DNA of 64,000 nt from Pyrus communis (Eukaryota; Streptophyta; Magnoliopsida; Rosales; Rosaceae), in contig NC_084808.1 in NCBI RefSeq assembly GCF_963583255.1, positions 11,369,501 to 11,433,500 of the forward strand, written 5' to 3'. The position numbers and the translations under genes were made by a program. Below the pieces are notes generated by a model that saw only the letters and a program-made list of their open reading frames with translations, searched no databases and was not told where the DNA came from. How positions within the stretch are numbered: position 1 is the first letter of the stretch; each line of letters opens with the position of its first letter. Of this stretch, positions 56,457 through 64,000 are shown piece after piece.

Positions 56457-58319
56457 CTAGCCTTCATGCACGCGCTTAAGCGTGTGCAGAAGGCATTTTT
56501 TGAACCACGGTATGCTACATGCGACTTACATGTTTTAAATGTATTTATATGCGTAAATTGACAAAAGGAAAGTCAAATATTTGAAGTAAATGAATAATCT
56601 TAGATCATGCTAGAAGAAACCCCTCATAAGCCAATTAAAGTAGCTGAATTCACATTTTAAAATCGGTCTTTATAGAATTTACATTAAAAATAGAGAAAAT
56701 AATATTTAATAAGCAATTGATTGAATCGCATTATTGTTAGCCCATTGTAAGGTTAAGCCCACCTGTCACATCCCGGCCCGGGGCAGATCACTTCCCGGGC
56801 CCGCTCCACCACCGTAGCACGATATTGTCTGCTTTGGGCTTACCATTCCCTCACGGTTTTGTTTTTGGGAACTCACGAGCAACTTCCCAGTGGGTCAAAT
56901 TGTCACATCCCGGCCCAGGCAAGACCACTTCCCGGGCCCGACTCTACCATAGCACGATATTATCCGTTTTGGGCCCTCAGCACACCCTCACGATTTTGTT
57001 TTTGGGAACTCACACGAGAACTTCCCGATGGGTCACCCATCCTGGGAATGCTCTCGCGCGCTACTCGCTTAACTTCGGAGTTCCCATGGAACCCGAAGCC
57101 AGTGAGCTCCCAAAAGTCCTCGTGCTAGGTAAGGATGAGAATATACATATAAGGATCACTCCCCTAAGCGGGATGTCACAATCCACCCCCCTCAGGGGCC
57201 TGACGTCTTCGTTGGCACACACGCGACCAGGGTTAGGCTCTGATACCAAATTGTCACATCCCGGCCCGGGCGGGACCACTTCACAGGCCCAACTCCACCA
57301 TAGCATGATATTGTCCGTTTTAGGCCCTCAGCACACCCTCACGGTTTTGTTTCTGGGAACTCACACTAGAACTTCCCGATGGGTCACCCATCCTGAGAAT
57401 GCTCTCGCGTGCTACTCGCTTAACTTCGGAGTTCCCACGAAACCCGAAGCCAGTGAGCTCCCAAAAGGTCTCGTGTGTAGGTAGGGATGAGAATATACAT
57501 ATAAGGATCACTCCCCTGGGAGATGTGGGATGTCACAATCCACCCCCCTCAGGGGCCCGACGTCTTCGTCGGCACACATGCAACCAAAGTTAGGCTCTGA
57601 TACCAAATTGTCACATCTTGGCCCAGGCGGGACCACTTCCCGGGCCTGACTCCACCATAGCACGATATTGTCCGCTTTAGGCCTCCAGCACACCCTCACA
57701 GTTTTGTTTCTGGGAACTCACACGAAAACTTCCCGATGGGTCACCCATCTTGGGAATGCTCTCGCGCGCTACTCGCTTAACTTCGGAGTTCCCATGAAAC
57801 CCGAAGCCAGTGAGCTCCCAGAAGGCCTCGTGCTAGGTAGGGATGGGAATATACATATAAGGATCACTCTCCTGGGCGATGTGGGATGTCACACCACCCC
57901 GTCCCCTTAGTGTAGATAATATCGTTTTGTTAAAAAAATAAAAGAACAAAAAAAACAATCATTTGACAACTAATTTAATCACATTATTATCCGTGTGCGA
58001 ACTAACTTTTATAACTGGCATTACATGCCTCTTAAGATGTTTTGAACGTGTTTAAAAATAGAGAAATTGAATCACATTATTGCTAGCTTATTGTGAGGTA
58101 CTAATTTTTTTTTTTTACAAAAAAAAAAGCACAAAAAAATTAATTATTAAAAAAACACTATTAAAATAACGAAAATGCCCTTGCCTTATTTGATACATTA
58201 TTTTGGAATGTCTTTGCAGTTTTTTTGTCTTGGGAGCATTTTTGTCCAAATATTTTTGTTGAAACTTGGTGACACCAAAAACACTATTCATCTTTTGTGT
58301 TCTCTTTATATATAGAAGA
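56457..58319 (-). mobile_element. Helitron-like element B, carrying a Cassandra array
   Basis: On the minus strand it would start TCTTCTATATATAAAGAG (from 58319, preceded by A) and end in a perfect-looking hairpin (56468-56487, GCACGCGC/GCGTGTGC) followed by CTAG (56457-56460) and T. TC start, 3' hairpin, CTAG end and A/T insertion site are Helitron signs. It lies head-to-tail with element A. A four-LTR Cassandra insertion splits it. Confidence 0.6.
56764..57893 (-). mobile_element. Tandem Cassandra element with four LTRs
   Basis: LTRs: 56764-56896 (truncated), 56901-57180, 57252-57537, 57609-57893. Intact interiors at 57181-57251 and 57538-57608 each contain GATACCAAAT (primer-binding site, complement) and a C-rich polypurine-tract complement. 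The first interior is reduced to AAAT at 56897-56900 by a deletion that also removed the end of LTR 1. Each full LTR has the 5S rRNA-like block (GGGTCACCCATCC, CGCTTAACTTCGG). One 5-bp duplication CCACC (56759-56763, 57894-57898) flanks the whole array, so it is a single insertion. Confidence 0.93.
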
Positions 58320-59500
58320 TATATATAAAGATTTATAGACTTCCGCATATAAGAATAGCTATAAAAGGAGACATGTTTGTGTGATCGGAACAACCTAAGA
58401 GAGCCAAGCAATATCATTGCATTCTCTCAAAATCATTGTCACTCCTTTTTATCACATTTTTTATTAAGTCTCACTTCAAATCCTCAATAAAGGTTCTCTC
58501 TATCTTCTTTTATTTTATAAGAGTAAGTTTCTCGAGCAGATAGGTTATGCATGTATGTATGCCTCCAAGAAACTAACCAAAGGTTTGGGGTTCATTCCAC
58601 AGCCGTTTCTGACAATTTGAGGGCCCTATGCGAAAATTATAAATGACACCCTCCTTAATACAGTCTTTAAAAAATAACATCGACATTTGTTTGAGAAATG
58701 ATACCAACAGGATATTGTACAAATGCCAATAAGAAAATCTAATATTAAAAATTAAAACTCATTAATTGGATTCTTTCTTGCAATTAACTTTGTTATAACA
58801 ACCAATAAATCGACGAAATATGTAGACTGTCACACCTTTATGCGAAGAGGATTTATACATGAAAGTTCATGCGAAAGGAACTAGATTCTCAATATAGACA
58901 CATTATATTAAATTGACTAGTGAATCTCTGAAGCTACCAAAACGAACAAATGAAATCACAAATATTTGATAGCTTGGAATTCTGGAAATGGCAGTATCCT
59001 CTCCAAGAAAAATGGAAAATACAATATCTCCTCTCTCTCTGGTCTTAGATATTTATTTGTTTATTTTAAGTGGCGATGAGATTATTTGTCATGTGGATGG
59101 TTCACGTGGCCAACCCAAAACCGCCCATACAATGCATGAAGCCGTCCAAGTTGGATGATTTTAAATTAATAGATTATTTTATGGTTTAAGTATTTCATAA
59201 ATTATGCAGTTATTTTATTGATTGTGTCGCAAGCTTTGTAGGACTACGGACCAAGCAGAGGATGAAATTCTCAGTCAGCTCATTGTTCTCCATTTCAATT
59301 GCCAGCTTACAGTTCAAACAATAGATACAATGGTGGTACATTAAGCATTAAACTAAATAAGCATTTAAAAATACATAAATCTTCTTTAGTGGGGGTTTTA
59401 CTTTACAACATCCAACAAAGCATGAGATATTCTCCATCAAAGTTTTTATATTTTTAACAAAAGTTTTGTTGTTTACTTTGTAGGTAACACTATGTTATCA
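58320..59500. other. Intergenic, transposon remnant possible
   Basis: No gene seen. ACAATTTGAGGGCCCTATGCGAA at about 58612-58634 resembles the end of a dispersed DNA transposon, but no partner end or duplication was found. Confidence 0.35.
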
Positions 59501-59518
59501 AAGTGTATAACAACAATG

Positions 59519-59663
59519 CATGTGGTCTAATATCCTAATAGATAGCGTATTGAGTTTCCACCCATGCGTCCTAGATTCGAAATTCCCTCTTATCATGAAA
59601 TATTGAAATAATTTCCAACTCTCCCCTTTAATAATAATAAACTTATAAAAAAATGAAAAAAAA
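59519..59663 (+). mobile_element. SINE with 18-bp target duplication
   Basis: Starts CATGTGGTCTAATATCC, has a B-box-like TAGATTCGAAATTCC near 59572, and ends in an A-rich tail (59650-59663). It is flanked by a perfect 18-bp duplication AAGTGTATAACAACAATG (59501-59518 and 59664-59681). Different from the SINE at 15207 in its body sequence. tRNA origin inferred from the B-box. Confidence 0.85.
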
Positions 59664-59681
59664 AAGTGTATAACAACAATG

Positions 59682-60043
59682 TTATATTACATTTTAATTA
59701 AATTATCTTCAGTTTGGATTTTAATTGAAAGTTAAATAATATACCATTAAGTCATTCTATGACCAGTATAGCCCCATAAAAATGGCATTTCCTGGTTTGT
59801 TTGTTTATTTATTTATTTTTTTTTTTTGGAGTTTTAATGAAAAGGGTCTGACACTATTTATTCTTAATTAAAATGAAATTTTGTGTATCAAAAGTCCATA
59901 ATTGATCAAGCTCTTTTCTATATTTACTCTTATGCCATTATTTTATTATTGCAGCGGGGTCCATAATGATGTTGACATTTCTTTCTAGAAATACATTATT
60001 TTACATGATACTATTCAACTTATGCTAATTTGCTGTCAGCTCT
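59682..60043. other. Flank of the endogenous pararetrovirus
   Basis: AT-rich, no gene seen. The exact junction between plant and viral sequence cannot be located. Confidence 0.35.
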
Positions 60044-61582
60044 TCATGCTTCCATCATGTTGTCGATGTTATGCAGCTCTTCTTTTGTCAAATTGTTCCA
60101 GTATTGTTCATCGCCTTCTACTAGCTTTGCATCTCTTTCTCTATCTTCTTTCACCTTGTAATACATATCTTCTGTTTCTCCTTTGAAATTTTGAGGCTTC
60201 AAATATGGTTGATGACGGGCTTTTAACTTGTTGTAAATATGCATTTCTTCTTCTTTTGCTACTAATAACATATCATACCTAAAATCTTCAAACTCATCTA
60301 AGGCTAACATTTGGATCCCTCGAAATTTTAAAATATTTTTGTATGAAGGAGTCTATCTGTGTGGAGAGATAAGGGATAGTCTAAAGGACTCTTCATTAAT
60401 CATGACTATATGCCTAGCTTTCTCCTTATGCATATGTACATATCAAAACTTATGCAAATTTCTTTCCACTTTTCTAGATAATCTTCTGCTATTTTTATAA
60501 GCTTTTCAGTTTTTTAAAAGATTCTAGTTAGGAAATATTATTAAAGAATATTTTATCACGATAGCCAAACTCTAATAGTAAGGCTGGGGTAACGTCTACG
60601 ACATTACGCTTTTTCTGATACTCATAACTAAAATGTCATGGTCAAAAATCTCTTATGTTAATCCCGACTACAACTATACTAACCTCTGGTTTACAAATAT
60701 AACTCTTTGTACTATCACAAAGACATGGTGGATACATCTTTGTAATAATATTGGTTTTCGATCAAAGATGGATTGATACAAAGCACATTGTAATTGTAAT
60801 TTTACCTCTTTCAATGACTGTGATGCTTTGCTCAGGATCTCATTTTGCATATCTGGTGGCATTATTCTTAATTTTGCTTTTGAAAGTTCTTCTAATAGGA
60901 TATCATCTATTATTAGGTTTAAAGGTAAATTCCTAAGAAAATTTTCATGTTTTTCTTGTTTTTCTTGTTTTTCTTTGTGACTCAGATGTTGACGCTGCTC
61001 ATTATTATGATGCTGCTCCATTTCAATATCTTATTCTAAGAGCTCAATCATAATCTCTTCTATGGGCTTATTAGCTTCTTGTTCTATGAGTTCAATAACC
61101 ACTTTTTCTTTATTCTTAAGCTAATCAATTTTTAAACCTATTTTCAATTCTCTTTTTAGAGTGTCATTTACCTTTTGCTGCATTCTAAGAGATTGGAGTT
61201 TTTGGTTTGTTTTGGTAAGCTTACTAAGTAATGACTCATGGTCTCTAGAAATGACTTGAAGGTTATGCTCAAGAGAATGAATATGATGCTAACTTTGATG
61301 TAAATTAAAATTAAAACTATCAAACTCTTGTTCTAAAGCTCTAATTAATTTTTTATGACCTAACCTCATGTTTTGCTGTTTGATTTGGATATTCCAAAAA
61401 TTATCTAAGAGAACATTTTGCCTATCAGAAAGTCCTGGTACTCTTGGCCTATATCTTAGAGTTGAATTTCTAATTCCTTCAACAATATTGCCGTTAAAGT
61501 TGAAAGTGGGTACTGGTGGTGATGCTGGTCTGCTTATGCTATTTTGGAATCTATTGAATGGTGGAGATCCACGGCGCATCAT
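60044..61582 (-). pseudogene. Second ORF of the caulimovirid, unknown function, broken
   Basis: Three open stretches in one common frame (61582-61289, 61021-60674, 60310-60044) lie after the RNase H domain. The first has a Pro/Ser/Arg-rich start, then hydrophilic, probably helical sequence. The second starts Gln/His/Glu-rich, then has ILLEELSKAKLRIMPPDMQN. The third is acidic. The shared frame suggests one original ORF broken by stops. No domain recognised. Position after the polyprotein fits ORF2 of florendoviruses. Confidence 0.55.
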
Positions 61583-61689
61583 TATACTATTGAAAGATGT
61601 TCTTCTACCTTAGGGTCTTGTGCCATTTGAAGATGATGGTCCATGAAATTCCATTCTTGTTTAACAAATTAATCTTGATAAAATTTCAG

Positions 61690-62406
61690 CTAATATATTG
61701 TCATTACCTTTTATATGTTCAAAAATTGGTTTAAAACCATTTCCTATAATTGAATCAACAAAATTAACCCATCTTTGGGTTGCCTGTTTATTAGCATGTA
61801 TTTTGTTATAATGAGAAACTATATATTTTGACAATCTGTTCTAATCGTAAATACTTCATTATGTAAAAATAACGAGAATGCCTCAAGTGAATTAATTATC
61901 CCTAAAATTTCTAAATCTGTTAATGGTAATCTTGACTGTACATCACTAAATTTTCCTAATGAATATCTACAAACTTGTTCGTCAGACTTTGGTGACACCT
62001 TATGCTTTTTCTGGTATAATATACCTGCCAATCCTAGTGATGAATCATCTTTTTCAACTATTTTGTAACTATCATCTAATGGTAATGTTAATGACTTAAG
62101 TTTAGTAATTTCTTCCTTTATATTTTGAACTAACTTAATATCTTCACTATTAAAATACTTTTGTCCAGTTTTGCTAGTTTTATTGTATAATACTGCTATT
62201 TTTCTTCCCAAATTAGGGATAAAATTTCTTGCATAATTTAACAATCCTAAAAATTCTTGTAACTGTTTTTTGTCTTCTAACTTATTTGGAAATTCAAAAA
62301 CCTTTTTAGCTATATGATTTTGTAATTGTATTGTACCTGACTTTATATATATTCCTAAAAATTCTATATCTTGCTTTTCTAATGCTATTTTATTTTTGAT
62401 AATCAC
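61690..62406 (-). pseudogene. Caulimovirid RT connection and RNase H domain, broken
   Basis: The open stretch 62406-61819 (195 codons) contains the RT thumb region (EFLGIYI, LQEFLGLLNYARNFIPN) and the RNase H domain (SLGLAGILYQKK, a TDLEILGI segment, and TIRTDCQ with one catalytic Asp). The final part continues to about 61690 after a stop. It would degrade RNA in RNA-DNA hybrids during reverse transcription. Confidence 0.8.
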
Positions 62407-62409
62407 AAT

Positions 62410-63000
62410 TCCATTATTGATAAATTCTTGTAAAACTATCTCTAAATGCTTCCTATGTTCTTTCTATTTTTACTATGTACTAAAATATCATCTACATAAA
62501 CATTACAAAATTTATTATGTTCTTGAAATTTGGTCCATCTTTCTGTGAAAGATCGATGGAGCATTTTTAAGTCCAAATGGCATAACAAGCCACTCAAAAT
62601 GTCCTTCTCGACAAGTAAAAGTTGTCCACTTAATTGATTCTTCTGCTAATCGTATTTACCAAAATCCTGATTTACAATCAAATTTACTAAAATATTTAAT
62701 TTCTTGAATTTTATTTATAAGTTCATCCTTATTTGGTAACTTATAACTATCTTCATATGTATTATCATTTAATCTCTTGTAATTATAAACTATTCTAGTC
62801 TTACCTCTCTTTAGTTCTAAATGTTTTCTCACAATAAATGTTGTTGATCTATGTCTAGACTTAGAGGGTCTAATTACTTTTAAATTTAACAACTCTTTTA
62901 TTTGTTGTTCAAACTCTTGTTTATCTATTGAACTACAAGGCATATCAGCTGTCTTTATGGTTAAATCTAGATTAATTATATCTAATTGGTCTCTCATCAA
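62410..63000 (-). pseudogene. Caulimovirid reverse transcriptase, broken
   Basis: The open stretch 63000-62656 carries the RT N-terminal region (a TTFIVRKH...RIVYNYKRLN segment and FDCKSGFW, motif A with its Asp). The catalytic motif YVDD is still readable at 62487-62498 in a neighbouring segment, so the active-site residues remain although stops and a frame change between 62656 and 62460 separate the parts. In the virus this copies pregenomic RNA into DNA. No functional product is possible from this copy. Confidence 0.85.
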
Positions 63001-63043
63001 ACTGTGTTATTCTCACTGGTTTTGCTAATTTTTGTCTATATTT

Positions 63044-64000
63044 TTATGATACTAACTCTTCTCTTATTACACTCTTTGTACGTTTTGTATCTATCTTAAC
63101 TGCTGTTTGTATTTTGTGTTTTTTTGCTAATTCTATTTCACAATTTATGGCAATTAAAGAACTAGTTTTTGGGTTTTCTATACTATAAACAATATTTCCT
63201 AATATTTCAGTATTTTCTTGTGATTCTGCTGAATTAATTTCTAATAACTTATTATTATAACATTTTTCGCACAATATTGAATATGTACTATAGTATTTAT
63301 TTGCAACTAATTTGCTACACTTATGATATTTTTCTGGCCAATCTAAATTAATGTATTTATATTCTTTTTCATGTTGTTCTTCTATGAATGCACAAATATA
63401 CTCTTCTAAATCACTATTTGTGCTACTTGAATCTTCCAAGTTTGAATCTATCATGTTAATACTCTCTATACTATAAATACTCTTATTATCACTTAAACCA
63501 TCTAAATTATATATTGACTGTATATCCTCATCCTCTTCTAACTTAAACAACTCCATCAAATGTATTTTATCTCTCGACTATTTTCCTAATTTTGGACATT
63601 TAGGTCTAATATATCCAACTTCTTCACATGAATAACATTTAAGACTACTCTTATCTTTTGGTGCTTCATATTTCTAATCCAAGGTCTGCCACTTCTTTTC
63701 CTAAATTGTTTTGGAATATATTTTCTCTTCTTATATGTTCTTAAAGGTTTTATGCTGAAATTCTTATGTTGTTTGTATGATTTATATGATTTATATTTCC
63801 TTTTGTATATTTTCTTATGCTTATTTTTCTAATGACAACCATACTGTAGTGGTAAGTCTATATTGTTACAGCTCATGTAAAATTGTTTCCTAATCTGCCT
63901 TTTAGCTTTTATTTGGTTACACTCCTGTCTAAGTATGTCATATACATGTTGAATTCTAGATCTTAATGCAGTATCATTTTTCTTTGGATTCTTTTGCCAT
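63044..64000 (-). pseudogene. Caulimovirid coat-protein end and linker/protease region, broken
   Basis: Near 63590-63645 (minus) a C-x2-C-x4-Y-x4-C pattern stands where the coat protein has its CCHC zinc finger, with Tyr replacing the His. Lys/Arg-rich sequence upstream (63690-63830) fits the basic RNA-binding part. The open stretch 63559-63044 (171 codons) is acidic and Ser-rich at its start, then basic. The viral aspartic protease should lie here, but I see no DTG/DSG active site. Stops at about 63560 and 63040 break the polyprotein. The sequence continues out of the window. Confidence 0.6.

Larger units (their letters stand above)
60044..64000 (-). mobile_element. Endogenous caulimovirid (florendovirus-like), incomplete in window
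   Basis: Minus-strand remains of a plant pararetrovirus: coat-protein zinc finger (about 63590-63645), a connecting region, RT, RNase H, then a separate downstream ORF. There is no integrase and no LTR, as expected for Caulimoviridae. A second ORF of unknown function after the RT-RNase H polyprotein fits florendoviruses. Very AT-rich compared with the flanks. Multiple stops and frame breaks mean it is a fossil. The movement-protein and most of the coat-protein part lie beyond the right edge. Confidence 0.85.

Noticed and set aside
56825..57910. Plus-strand ORFs of 80 to 219 codons
   Set aside because: They read across tandem Cassandra LTRs, repeat the same peptide, and run opposite to the element; no protein family.
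1..64000. tRNA genes, CRISPR arrays, operons, bacterial signals
   Set aside because: None seen; eukaryotic spliced genes and plant transposons throughout. tRNA-like boxes occur only in SINEs.

Overview
This is nuclear DNA of a flowering plant. The spliced plasma-membrane H+-ATPase gene has GT-AG introns, a nuclear-encoded chloroplast protein is present, and most of the rest is plant transposable elements. Cassandra 5S-carrying elements, the repeat style and an endogenous caulimovirid suggest a woody rosid, probably Rosaceae (apple/pear group). That placement is inference from repeat families, not from a marker gene.

Two host genes are supported. The first is a 16-exon P3A proton pump gene (coding 13275-20942, 955 aa), with a TATA box, a four-codon upstream ORF and an intron 1 of 2850 bp holding two TC microsatellites and a SINE. 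The second is a two-exon gene (45795-47301, 184 aa) for a small Gly/Tyr-rich, probably chloroplast-targeted membrane protein. It lies about 650 bp beyond the end of a large retrotransposon.

Layout: 1-5351 is the decayed 3' part of a long-LTR Ty3/gypsy element, inserted in the left terminal inverted repeat of a Mutator-like element (5352-6380) that carries a fragment of a MAP kinase kinase gene (a Pack-MULE structure). 6381-12900 holds a SINE, a hAT MITE, an intact Cassandra element and tandem repeats. 13100-21300 is the proton pump gene, followed by a second hAT MITE. 22905-45143 is one old Tat-type Ty3/gypsy element with 5-bp target duplication GCTAG. Its left LTR was split by a young Ty1/copia element (23043-27743), and its 3' region holds two solo LTRs of another family. 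It also carries an antisense extra ORF with a plant mobile domain, cut exactly by the second solo LTR.

From 45150 onward come the chloroplast-protein gene, a copia gag remnant, a 1063-bp tandem duplication, a third MITE, two tandem Helitron-like elements (the second carrying a four-LTR Cassandra array), a SINE, and an endogenous caulimovirid (60044 to the window end, minus strand, florendovirus-like).

The nesting order can be read from target-site duplications: gypsy first, then the solo LTRs and the copia element. The copia LTRs differ at only 3 of 208 positions, while the compared part of the gypsy LTRs differs by about 8 percent.
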